Source of the DNA: Chenopodium formosanum
Lineage: Eukaryota > Streptophyta > Magnoliopsida > Caryophyllales > Amaranthaceae
Direction of reading: 5' to 3'
NCBI GenBank assembly: GCA_024500155.1
Contig: CM044874.1
Span: 7,021,001-7,085,000 of the forward strand
DNA: 64,000 bases
Position 1 is the first letter of the stretch. The number at the start of each line of letters is the position of its first letter. The notes under the pieces were generated by a model that saw only the letters and a program-made list of their open reading frames with translations, did no database searches and was not told the DNA's origin. The position numbers and the translations under genes are program-made. This document shows positions 47,570 to 61,113 of the stretch, one piece after another.

Positions 47570-49004
47570 TGATGTGTCTATTTTATATAGTATTTTACCC
47601 CCGTCCCTTGGTCATAAATAGTAGTGTTTTTGGCTCATTAGAGCCACTTTTATTACTAATTAGTGTTTTCTAGTGTTTTCGTAGATTTGGTTGACTTTTG
47701 TAGGGATTTGCACATTTGGAGCATTTTCCCAATTTATTATGGAGCAATTACGAGCATTGGAGAAGCACGACCAGTTTTTATAGCCCAGAGCTGGTTAGAG
47801 CCATCGAACCGGTGATTAAGGGCTCGATATATGTGATACCAGGGCGTTTGGACCAAGTATTCAAGACCCGAAGAGGAAACCCAAATTGGCCCGAAGAATT
47901 GGAGCCCAATCGTAGTCCAATTAGTGGCCCAAAAGAGCCGCCCGGCCAAAGAGGCTGGCGCCCGGAGGTGCGCTCGGCCGGGCGAGGGAAGCAAAGGCTG
48001 GCGCCCAAAGTCGCGCCTGATCAGGCGCGAGATTCATACTTGGAGGAAAAAGTCGAGCCCGATCGGGCGGTGCCTCGCCCGATCGGGCACGTGTTATTAA
48101 TAGGAGTTAATTTTGACGTTTAAGTTTGCTTTAGTTTAGGATTCTTACGGAGTTTAAATACTTCCCCGTAAAACGAGTTTAGTACTTTTCTTTACCTTCT
48201 TTTACTCTCTCTTAATTATTTTTCTTAGATTTTCTCTCTCTACTTAGCTTTTAGATTAGTTTCTCTCTCTTATACTTTGTTCTCAACTCTATTCTTAATT
48301 CCCGATTTTTTGGTAACAATTTCTCTTCTCTTAATCTTAGTTGTTTACTTTATTCTTTTGATCATGTCTTGTTTTATTACTTTGATTAGTTTAGTTTTTA
48401 TTATGTGTGAGTAGTTCTATTTCTAGGGTTTATGGGGGATCCATAAATAATATGAAGGGGAAATTTATTGTTGTTAATTATCAATGCTAGATTAATTTCC
48501 TATTGATTGATTTAATGCTCTAAGACTAGATTTGCGCAGATCTTTTTTGCATGAGTTTAACAATATTGGTTCGAGATTCGACAGATGAGAATTAAGGTTT
48601 AGGTCTAGTTTCAATAGGCAAGTTAATTTATAAATGGTTAAGTCGAGATTAGAAAGATGAGATTTAATACCGGTAAATTAATTGTGTGATTGTAATACAT
48701 AGCGAAAGCCCTTTATGATCTGATTAATGTATGCATTGATGAATGATTATTGTATTTTACCCTGGAATATTATTTATTGGTGAACCTATGCCCTAGATCC
48801 TTTTTTCATTGTTTTCTCCTTATTCTTAATCTTCGTAGCTTAGTTTCATATCCAAATTTACATATTGATTACTTTATAATCTAGATTACTTTATTAGGAA
48901 TAGAAAGACTCGTTTCTCTGTGGATTCGACCCTACTTCCCTATCTACAATAGTTAGAGGATTTAGGAATTACTTTTGATTTGGGGATACGACTTTACCCT
49001 GTCA
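47570..49004 (+). repeat. A1 5' LTR
   Basis: It runs from TGATGTGTCTATTTTATATA to TTTACCCTGTCA. A GC-rich cluster (47936-48092) has CGCCCGATCGGGC-type palindromes and GGCGCC words. A TATA-like TTTAAATA is at 48163-48170; the 3' copy has a better TATAAATA. A CT-rich leader follows. Confidence 0.92.
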
Positions 49005-49009
49005 AAATT

Positions 49010-49027
49010 TGGCGCCGTTGCCGGGGA
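49010..49027 (+). promoter_or_regulatory. A1 primer binding site
   Basis: TGGCGCCGTTGCCGGGGA follows the LTR by five bases. It is the site seen in Athila-type plant elements (complementary to tRNA-Asp, from memory). Confidence 0.85.
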
Positions 49028-49141
49028 AACGGTTTTATTTTTTATTTCTGATTATTTTTGTAGTCTAGGTTATTTCTTTTTGTCTCAAAGAACATTAGTT
49101 CTTTGAGGCAAGTCTCATATTTGCTTTTAGTTTTTTTGTTT

Positions 49142-51912
49142 ATGCCCAGGTGTTCCAGATCAGGGGACATCCCATTCGATCCTGAGATCGAACGATCCTT
49201 TCATAGACAGAAGAATTTTTACAAGCAAATTCTGGCGGATTCTGGTGATAATAATAATCACCGAGACCCTCCAACTGGTTCTAGCGATTCAGAGGTATCA
49301 TCAGATCCAGAATCAAAGATGACGGGTCCAAAGAAGCTTAGTGATTACTCACAACCAAAGCTTATAGATTTTCCACATCTCACTCCCACTCCGGCTCTTG
49401 ATAGGGTACAATTTGAGATTAAACCTCAATTTATAACGATGATAGAGAGCAAGCAATTTAGTGGAGCTAAGGGTGAAGACCCAAACCTTCACATTGCAGA
49501 CTATTGTCAGTATTGTAATACCATCAGGTAAGCCGGGGTCACACAAGACCAAATCAGGGAGATTCTCTTTCCTTTCTCTTTAACTAGAAAAGCCAAATTA
49601 TGGTTTAATAGTTTAAATAGAACTGCACTTGGTATAACTGACTGGGAAACTCTTGTTTTGAATTTTTATAACAAGTATTATCCTGCAGAGAGGTACTACG
49701 GAGTGCAATTCAGAACTTTGCCCAAGAAGCCAATGAAACTTTATATGAGGTTTGGGAGAGGTTCAAGGACCTACAAAGAGAATGTCCCCACCATAATTTG
49801 ACACAATGGAAATTAATCCAAGCCTTTTACAATGGCATTGGAAATTCATCTAGAATAATTTTAGATTCTGCAGCTAGTGGGAGGTTTATGAATCTTAATG
49901 TTGATGATGCAGGTCAGGTTATTGAAGATAAGGTGATACATAATTCCCAATATTGGAATCCTAGAGGATTTGCTAACAAGGGAAAGCATAGTGTTGACTT
50001 TGTATCCTTTTTGCAAGCTCAATTGACCTCTATCTGCCAGAAATTAGATAATCTTAGCACTGCTAATGTAGCTAATGTTTCTGCAATTAATAATAATGTT
50101 AATGTGGCTTTCTGTGAAAATTGTGGAATTTCAGGTCATTGGGAACAAGATTGTAGGAGTTCCGTGGAGCAAGTCAATGCCTTTCATGCTTATAGGCATA
50201 ATAACCCATACTCCAACACCTACAATCCTGGGTGCCGGAATCATCCGTACCTTTCCTACCGGAGTACTAATGTTCAAAATCCACCACCACAAGAACCACA
50301 GGCGCCACAACAACAACAGCAGAAATATTACCATCCCAATGCTGGCCAGAAGAACCAACCACAACAACCCTCCACATATTCCGACCCTGCTTTGGTAGAA
50401 ATTAGAGCGATGCTGGTTAATATGCAGAAGCACATGGAGAGTAGAGATGCACAAATTGATTCAATTCTAGCACATAATAAAATTGTAGATAATCAAATTG
50501 CGCAACTCTCCGCTACTCTACAAGCCCGCCAACAGGGAGCTCTGCCAGCACAACCAACCAGGCCTACGGATAAAGCCTATGCAATTACTCTAAGGAGTGG
50601 TTCAAACTATGAAGGGCCTCTTATGCCCAGAGTTGATGAACCTATTTTAATAAATAATGTTAATCTTGATTCCGTTAAACCAGACAATGTATCTAATAGC
50701 CTTACAAGGCTAAAACATAGTACTAATATATCTGATTCTACATTGCAGGGTACGACCCCAGATAAGGTGGCCACTCCAGATAAGAGCAATAATGCTCCAA
50801 AGCCAGTTATCAAACTTCCATTCCCCAATCGTCAATTGAAAGCAAATTTGGATAAGTAGTTTGGTAAGTTCCTAGAGATGGTAAAAGATTTGAAGGTAAC
50901 AGTTCCCTTCACTGAATTAATCACACAAATCCCTGCATATGCAAAATTTATGAAAAAAATATTGACAAGAAAGAGATCTATTAATGAGGTAGAGACAGTA
51001 GCTTTCACTGCAGAGTGTAGTGCCGTACTTCAAAATAAATCTCCACCTAAATTAAAAGATCCAGGTAGCTTTTCTATCCCTTGTCATATTGGAAATCTAA
51101 TGATTGATAATGCATTGTGTGATTTGGGTGCTAGCGTTAGTGTTATGCCATTATCTGTGTGTTCCAAGTTGAATATGGGTAAATTAAAAGCTACTAATAT
51201 TACTCTACAAATGGCTGACCGCTCTTTCAAATACCTCTTAGGTGTTTTAGAGGATGTTCCTGTTAGAGTAGGTAAATTTTATATACTCGTTGATTTTGTT
51301 GTTCTTGATATGGCTGAGGATATGGAAACCCCAATTATTTTGGGTAGACCATTCCTCAACACTGCAGGAGAAATCATAGATGTGAGAACTGGTAAATTAA
51401 CACTATCAGTAGGGGACGATAAAATTATTTTTAATCTTAATGATACCCGTAAAAGCCCCATGACAGAGGAGAAGTGCTTTAGTGTTAATGTGGTTCAAAG
51501 TTATTCTAACAAGCAACAAGCTCTTGCAAAAGATCCCTTGGAGGTGGTATCTTGTGTTGCTTCCTTTTCAGATGTGATAGACAAATGGCATAAGGAAGTT
51601 GAAGCAATAGAAAGAGCCCTCTACACTGTCGGTCTTGGTTTCGAGGACGAAAAGGTGAAATCAATCAAGACAGTTGTGGAATTTGAGCCTACGGTGAGTG
51701 TTCCGCCGGATCGAGTTGCAAGTGCTAAATGCAATGACAATTTGAATCAACCCTCGATCAAAGAGGAATCTTTAGTGTGTAGCATTGAAGAACCCCCAAT
51801 CCAAGCCAAGGAGGATCCACCAGATAAAGTGAATTGGCGTCCCACAGGGTATGTCAGGAAGCCGCGTCGTGGCCCAAACACCGCTCGACCAGGTGAGAAA
51901 CCACCCGACTAA
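49142..51912 (+). pseudogene. A1 gag-protease
   Basis: ATG 49142 starts MPRCSRSGDIPFDPEIE. The first Gag part ends at a TAA (49529), with in-frame continuation RKAKLWFNSLNR; a frameshift near 49695 leads to EVWERFKDLQRECPHHNLTQW. A CCHC knuckle CENCGISGHWEQDC lies near 50114. The tail is Gln/Pro-rich. A TAG at 50857 separates the protease part, open to 51912: IPCHIGNLMIDNALCDLGASVSVMP, an aspartic protease of the Athila type with DLGAS where D-T/S-G would be usual, and PIILGRPFLNTA. The frame then ends instead of continuing into RT. Confidence 0.85.
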
Positions 51913-52745
51913 GCGTTAGGCCAAGGGTCCTAGTTATTGTAATTGGTAAGAAGGTCGTGCAAGACCTAGATAAACCAGTGCTTTGCGGGAAGCAACCCGT
52001 ATTTTAATGCTTTTTAGACTAGTTTTTTTTTTTTTCTTTTTCCCGTGAGAGGAGAGATGAGGGAATTTAATAAGTTTTATGAGTTTCTGTACAGGTTTGA
52101 AGGAAAAGAGTTAGCCAAAAATTGAAGAAAATAAGATAATCGTCCAATTAGCCTCGGGCCCGATCGGGCGAAGCTCGCCCGACCGAGCGCGAGAGCTGGG
52201 TAAAAAAATCGAGTGTTTTTGCTCGACCGAGCGAATGCCGCCCGACCGGGCGCGAGATTTAACGTATACGGACATATTTTTCCGCCCGATCGGGTGAAGG
52301 CCGCCCGACCTGGCACGAGAGATAATCATTTTTTTGGGCGTTAAATCTCCCGATCGGGCGAAGGCCGCCGTACCGGGCGCGAGAGCAGAAGAAATCTGGG
52401 TATTCAGATCGTCCGATCGGGCGAATGGCGCCTGACCGGGCGCGAGAACTCCATTTATAAAATATTTAGATTGCCCGACCGGGCGACAGATCGCCCGACC
52501 GGGCGCGAGGTGCACGTCCGCCTACTTCTTCTTCTTTCTTTTTCTTTCTTCCTTCATTTCTCTTTTCCTCCATAACTTTCTCTCTCTAAAAATCTAATTT
52601 TCTTTACCTTCTCTCTAATATTCTCTCTTCATTTCTCACCCAAATCGAAATCTTTTTACATATTCTTAATTCTCTCTTCATCCTCTAAAATTCTATATAA
52701 AAATTTTCAAATTCCATTCAAATTAATTTCATACCCATTTTTACC
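51913..52745 (+). promoter_or_regulatory. Intergenic GC-palindrome array and leader before A1 ORF1
   Basis: This lies where RT should begin. Six units with paired palindromes (CGCCCGATCGGGCG type, then CCGCCCGACCGGGCGCGAG) start near 52159, 52221, 52282, 52349, 52411 and 52472, separated by AT-rich spacers. TATAAAAT is at 52456-52463. A CT-rich stretch (52518-52640) and then the ATG of the next gene follow. The layout suggests an internal promoter with leader; this is inference. Confidence 0.55.
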
Positions 52746-54239
52746 ATGGCTTCAAAGAGGGCTCGATCTATTTTTGGTAGGAGTTCTAGCTCGAGGGAGG
52801 AGTACGACCCGGATTTACAACTCCCATACTGGCCAACGATCCATATTGCTAGCCAGGAGCAAAAAGAGCGGCTAGAACACCTAGTCGGGCGCGAGGTAGT
52901 TCCTTCATGGCGGTTACACCGCCCTACTTTAGAATTGTACGGTTTGTTTGATTTTGTTAAACGATTTTTGAATGACATAGGAATGAGAAAATTTGTTGAT
53001 ATGCATTATCCTACATACCGTGAATTAACTTGTGAATTCTTGTCTTCTTTGAAAGTTGTAAATAGTAGGAATGGGCCGAATTTATTTTTTAGGTTGAACA
53101 ATAGAAATATTAGTTTAACTTATGTGGAATTTTGTAAATTGTTTGAATTAAATTCTGAATTACCATACCAATGGCATGCTGAATATAAAATGGGTGACAT
53201 TTATTATGCTCTGACTGGTTTGCCTACCCCCGACCCCCAACATGCTAGTACCAAACCTATTCATCACCCTATCCCAAAAATCTGGCAAAGATTTGCGGGT
53301 TTGTGTTTTTTAGGTAGGAACGAGCCCCACAACGCCCAAACCAATGAACTAGCTATTATAGGACACTATGTTTTGGGGTTTGGGAAACTGAACACGGGTA
53401 GGTACATCATCCACCATTTGAGAAGACATGCCACAACCAGTACCCAGTCTCGCACCCCCATTCGTATAGGAGGCCTTATCACTATAATAGCAGTGAAAAA
53501 GGCCGGTTTTGTTAAGGGTGGACCCCACCAACTGACCAGCTGTGGACCGGATACCTATATGACTGCTAGGTATTTTGAGCAGTTGGGGTGGTAAGACTGG
53601 ACAGTGAGCAGACACCCCACTGGTGTATTAGGATTGAGACCGAGCAGCCTTTTCCCATCTTTCCCCTACTTAGTCCTAACTTAACCGCCTTTCCCCCCTG
53701 GCAACCATCCTACACGTATGACCTTTTAGTTTCCAATGCTAGGGGGAAAGCACCACCAGTTCCACCACCCCAGCCTCAGCCTGAGGTAGCGTTTTCTCCA
53801 CCTCGCATGTCTCATTCCGTCCCCCATGTTGACTCTGACCCAGCTTGGGACCTTCAGAGTATAGGTCAGGCTTTAGGCCGTATCGAGCATTCCCACACTG
53901 ACCTTAGGAGGATGGAAGGCTCCATAGATCAGAGGTTAGGGTACCTAAAGAGGAACCAAGGTAGAGCTCTCTACCCTATGTACGATGATTATGCTCGTCG
54001 GGGCAACATTCCCGACGATGCTATTTACCCTGACTGGTTTCAGCCTCCACCCCAGGGATACGATAAGGATCCCACTGCCCATGACATTTATACTGACTAT
54101 TCTGCCTTCCATGGGTACGGCCAGGACATTCCTTTCGGGGGACCGGCGGGGGGGGGGGGGGTTTCATGCTGATTATTCTGGTGGTAGCTCTTCTGGTGCA
54201 GGTGGCAGTGGAGGTGCAGGGGATCGGCTCCATGGATGA
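52746..54239 (+). pseudogene. A1 ATHILA ORF1-like gene
   Basis: ATG 52746 starts MASKRARSIFGRSSSSREEY. Then YPTYRELTCEFLSSL, LFFRLNNRNISLTYVEFCKLF and IPKIWQRFAGLCFLG, which resemble the ATHILA ORF1 family (PF03078 from memory). A frameshift near 53586 (GG-rich) shifts to RLDSEQTPHWCIRIETEQPF and a Pro-rich part. A G-run of 13-14 near 54150 shifts again into a Gly/Ser-rich tail ending near 54239. The function of ATHILA ORF1 is not established. Confidence 0.68.
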
Positions 54240-54753
54240 GGATGATCATGACTTGTTATGTTGGGCTAGTTCCCGAGCCAATTAGGACATTGTCTGGTTT
54301 TGGCTTGGGGGAAATTTTGGATTTGGTATCTTTCTTTTTCTCTTTTCTTTTGTTTTGGTGTGTTTTCCTAGGTTAGTTTTATTGCTTTCTTATATATGAA
54401 AAATACAAACAAAAAAATTGAAAAATAAAAAAAATCCAAAAAATACGTTCCAATGAATTGTAAATCATGCTTCTATGTGCCCCTTACTTGAGAAAATTAT
54501 TTTGATTCTTGGTATATGATGATAAATATTGTGGATTTGTTGGTCATGATTTGATGTTTGATTGCCTTGAGACCTTAATATGCGTCAATTTTTCCCAACA
54601 ACTTGTGAATATAGTGCTTGACTAGTTGATTTGGTTAGGAATGTGTGATAGTTCCTGGTATGTCAATGAATTTGAGTATTGGTTTGCAACTATAAGTAGT
54701 GTTTGTATGACTCATTATAATGCACATGGTGGAGGACGAAGGCGTTCATTCTT
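54240..54753 (+). other. A1 3' region upstream of the Mutator-like insertion
   Basis: Non-coding; includes GGCTTGGGGGAAATTTTGG (54304-54322), which resembles the A1 PPT, and an A-rich tract near 54400-54440. No gene seen. Confidence 0.55.
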
Positions 54754-55866
54754 GGAAAATTTAACATAAACAGACAAACCTTTGGGCGGTTCTCCCATAT
54801 TGAACTAACCTTTAAATCTGCCCATATTAGACACAAGTTTGTATTTTTTCTCCCATATTAAACCAAGATGACTTGTGAGTTGAACAACCGGTCATTTTTT
54901 TTTCTTTTTTTTTTCCTCTTTTAATTATCTTTTTAAATTAAAAAATTAACAAAAAAAAAAGAAAAATCAAACCACCGCAGCCCTCCTCCCCAACCCACTG
55001 CCAGCCACTCCCCCCCCTCCATACCCCTGCCGGCGTTTGGCTCCCAGCCCACCCCAAGCGCCGATGACCCTACCCCCCTCCCTTTCCTCCTTTTCCCCCA
55101 CCTAAAATTGTTGTAACTACCCTAAATGGATGATTTGTGATTTGCTAGCTAGGTTTTGCGTTTACAGGGAGGTGAAGTTGAATGCGGACTAATAGGTGAT
55201 GCGGGTTGATATGGTGGCCGAATTTGTGGCGGTGAGGGTAAAGTGCAGTGTCTGGTGGCTGTTGATGAAGTAAAAATTGAAGGTGAGGGGTAGGACAGTT
55301 GGGCGGTGGTGTTAGGTGGTTGGTGCGGGGACTGTAGATTTCTTTGTTTAGGTGCGTGGAGTGCAGCTGTTGAGGTGCTGCTTACGGTGGGTTGGTAATC
55401 TTGGTATGGTGGTTTCAATGTTTTGGGTGGGTTGTTTGGGGGTTTGGTTGGTAGGTATGGTGATTTAAGTGGTTTTTGTTGTTGGTATGGTAGTTTATGT
55501 GGTGGTTGTTGCTGGTGGTGTACATAGGTGGTGGTGTATGTAGAGGGTGGAAGTGGTGGTTGTGAAGGTTAAGTTATAGGTGGCGATAATTCCGGTGGAA
55601 GTGATTTCGGTGGTTTTGGTTTTTTTTTTTTTTTTTTTTTTTTTTTTGTGTAAAAATTATCAAAATTAAAAAATTAAAAAAAAAATTAATAAACTGACCA
55701 ATAATTTAACGACAAGTGGAATTTTACCTGATATAACAGGTAAGGTAACCTGTTTGGTCCATTTTGGGAGAAAAAATACAAACTTGTGTCTAATATGGGC
55801 AGATTTAAAGGTTAGTTAAATATGGGAGAACCGCCCAAAGGTTTGTCTATTTATGTTAAATTTTCC
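54754..55866. mobile_element. Non-autonomous Mutator-like element in A1
   Basis: The ends match as TIRs of about 110 bp: the left GGAAAATTTAACATAAACAG equals the right read on the minus strand, except for C to T. Both sides are flanked by TTCATTCTT (54745-54753 and 55867-55875), a perfect 9-bp duplication. The 1113-bp body is C-rich in the left half and G-rich in the right half, with T/A runs. No transposase. Short ORFs have no recognisable domain, so captured host DNA cannot be shown. Confidence 0.9.
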
Positions 55867-55925
55867 TTCATTCTTTTAGGTGGCCTCCAGATGATTGTAG
55901 ATACATTTGTTCCCTTCTTGCTACC

Positions 55926-57688
<1,763 letters not shown>

Positions 57689-57693
57689 CAACC

Positions 57694-58713
57694 CATGTTG
57701 TTGCCTTGACCTTTTTGTTGTTTATTAGCCACATTACAAGCCTACTTTGCCCCATTGGTTACTAGTCTCAAGCTTGGCTTGGGGGAGCTATTAGTGAGTG
57801 AGGTGAGGAAGTTTGTAGTGTGCTTATTATTTGCACAATTTGGGGGTTTTGAGAAGTTATTTTATTCTTGATCATGTTTGAAAAAAAAAGTGAACTTCAA
57901 AAGAACAAAAAAACAAAGAGAAAAAATGTTCAATGTTCAAATGTTCTAGTTGGAGGATGATCAAAAGAAAAAAAAAATTGAGCTTCTACAAAAAATATTC
58001 AAGTTTGGAATTAAAGTTTGTTTATTCACTGCAGTTCTTTATTATTATATTTTTATGAGTGAATTTGTAAGTGTTGGGATTGTTAATTATTGATTGGAGT
58101 TGTATTTGGTGATTTTTTGGTAGAGTTGAGTATGTTGGAGATGTTTGGTCATTATTTATTTTTGACCTTGGTTTCATTAGGATTTGCTCCCTTAAGCATA
58201 GCTTTTCTCTCACTTGTTCCCAAATGATTCCTACCCTTTACCCTAGCCTTACATTAAAAGATTTAAAGACCTTCCCACCTTTGTGCATAGAGTTGTATGA
58301 ATGTGAAAGTGTTGTTTATCAATGCAACTTATGATTTGACATATTTCGAGTCGACTAGTAGGTTGAGCGTTCATTGCTTTATACACACGAGAGTGTGAGT
58401 TGGGAGGGCATTGTTCACATAAAGGGGTTGGTTGGAGAGCGATCAAGTACATATTTTACTCGCCACATAAATGAGAGTTGAGTGTGTGAGCACTAGTCTT
58501 GAATTCTATATGCTCTTGTGGTTTGCTTTATTTGACAATTGCTAGGGAGGAAAGGTAATTGGATGGATTTGATTGTTTGATTTTGAAGCATGTTTATTGG
58601 ATTTACTTTGAATTGTTTGTGCTTGATTTTTACTTTTTGGGGTGAAGCATATTTATTTATTCATTTATGAGATCTTTGCTTAGGGACAAGCAAAGGTTTG
58701 GCTTGGGGAAGTT
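57694..58713 (+). other. A1 3' untranslated region and PPT
   Basis: Non-coding, AT-rich, with GGCTTGGGGGAGC near 57775 and the PPT GGCTTGGGGAAGTT (58700-58713) right before the 3' LTR. No gene seen. Confidence 0.7.
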
Positions 58714-60127
58714 TGATGTTTATTTTATATAGTGTTTTACCCCTGTCCCTTGGTCATATTTAGTAGTGTTTTTGGCTCTTTAGAGCCACTTTTATTACTA
58801 ATTAGTGTTTTCTAGTGTTTTCGTAGATTTGGTTGACTTTTGCAGGGATTTGCACATTTGTAGCATTTTCCCGACTTATTATGGAGCAATTACGAGCATT
58901 GGAGAAACACGACCAGTTTTTATAGCCCAAGGCCGGTTAGAGCCATCGAACCGGTGATTAAGGGCTCGGTATATGTGATACCGGGGCGTTTGGACCAAGT
59001 ATTCAAGACCCGAAGAAGAAACCCAGATTGGCCCAAAGAATTGGAGCCCAATCGTAGTCCAATTAGTGGCCCAAGAGAGCCGCCCAGCCAAAGATTCTGG
59101 CGCCCAGAGGCGCGCCTGGCCGGGTGAGGGAAGCAAAGGCTGGCGCCCGAAGTCGCGCCCGATCGGGCGCGAGATTCATACTTGGAAGAAAAAGACGCGC
59201 CCGATCGGGCGCGTGTTATTATTAGGAGTTAATTTTGACGTTTAAGATTGTTTTAGTTTAGGATTCTTACGTAGTATAAATACTTTCTCGTAAAACGAGT
59301 TTAGTACTTTTCTTTACCTTCTTTTACTCTCTCTTATTTATTTTCTTAGATTTTCTCTCTCTACTTAGCTTTTATGTTACTTTCTCTCTCTAATACTTTG
59401 TTCTCAACTCTATTCTTAATTCCAGATTTCTTTGGTAACAATTTCTCTTCTCTTAATCTTAGTTGTTTACTTTATTCTTTCGATCATGTCTTGTTTTATT
59501 ACTTTGATTAGTTTAGCTTTTATTATGTGTGAGTAGTTCTATTTCTAGGGTTTATGGGGGATCCATAAATAATATGAAGGGGCAATTTATTGTTGTTAAT
59601 TATCAATGCTAGATTAATTTCCTATTGATTGATTTAATGCTATGTGACTAGATTTGCGCAGATCTTTTATGCATGAGTTTAACAATATTGATTCAAGATT
59701 TGACAGATGAGAATTAATGTTTAGGTCTAGTTTAAATAGGCAGGTTAATTTATAAATGGTTAAGTCGAGATTCGAAAGATGAGATTTAATACCGGTAAAT
59801 TAATTGTGTGATTGTAATACGTAGCGAAAGCCCTTTATGATCTGATTAATGTATGCATTGATGAATGATTATTGTGTTTTACCCCGGAATATTATTTATT
59901 GGTGAACCTATGCCCTATATCCTTTTATTCATTGTTTTCTCCTTATTCTTAATCTTCGTAGCTTTGTTTCATATCCAAATTTACATATTGGTTACTTTAT
60001 AATCTAGATTACTTTATTAGGAATAGAAAGACTCGTTTCTCTGTGGATTCGACCCTACTTCCCTATCTACATTAGTTAGAGGATTTAGGAATTACTTTTG
60101 ATTTGGGAATATGACTTTACCCTGTCA
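58714..60127 (+). repeat. A1 3' LTR
   Basis: It runs from TGATGTTTATTTTATATA to TTTACCCTGTCA. It has a GC cluster at about 59080-59215 with perfect palindromes CGCGCCCGATCGGGCGCG, then TATAAATA at 59275-59282. It differs from the 5' LTR by scattered substitutions and small indels, including in the cluster. Confidence 0.92.
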
Positions 60128-60132
60128 ATTTA

Positions 60133-60445
60133 CCCCCAGAAGGTGACAAGCATTATAAGGCACTAAACCTCACAGTGGTTTGCAAGAGAATGAACGTCCC
60201 AATGAGTCTTGTAGACAATGGATCGGCATTTAATGTCTGTCCACTCAGAACTGCGAGGATGTTAGGCACAAGGGATAAAGACTAATAAGAGCTTATAACA
60301 ACACTCGTCGTCAAGATCTTGGTAAGATTACCATGAATACAGCGGCGGGAGCAATAGAACATGCTACTACCTTTAAAGTGGTAGATATTAAAGCTTCATT
60401 CAACTTATTATTGAGATGCCCTTGGCTTCATGACCTAAAGGTCGT
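60133..60445 (+). pseudogene. H1 protease fragment
   Basis: Resumes after A1: PPEGDKHYKALNLTVVCKRM, SLVDNGSAFNVCPLRTARML with DNGS active site as in M1, a stop near 60283, then after a frameshift TTFKVVDIKASFNLLL and PWLHDLKVV. It ends where LTR C starts. The rest of H1 is not in the window. Confidence 0.82.
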
Positions 60446-61053
60446 TGTAGGGAATAATTTCAAGCCTTTAAATCCCACTAGCTTGAACCCCACTGTGATC
60501 ATACACTAAAGTACGGTGGCGTCCAAGAGGGAAGAAGATAGAGCAAAAGAGTCGCCAACAAGTTTTTAAGGAACTTGTAAACCATTCACGAGGTGAAGGT
60601 TACACCCCTTAACGATTCAAGAGATCGTCAACTCCATAAGGTCTAGAACCAAATAAGGGTTCGGGGATGAAGGTACAAATCCAACCTAAAAGAGATTGAA
60701 CCTACCCTAATAATAGGCCTTTACTTGATTGTGATCGTATTCATGTGCGCTTTCTAATTAACATGCAATCAATAGGATTACCCTAAATCTGTTTAATCTA
60801 TGTTGGTTGAATATTAATGCACAAACAAACTATTATTGGCGATCACTTGAATGATAATCACATTAACCCTAAACAAGATTATTAATTATCTTATTAAGCG
60901 TGATTACAAGTACCAAATTCCCTTTAAACATGCATAGAAGGTGTGATCAAGCAATAACAATAAATATCATTAAGCAACATAATAATAATCAATAATCATG
61001 AATAATAATTATAATAATCAAAATATCATCATAGATAAAATAATTATCATCAA

Positions 61054-61113
<60 letters not shown>

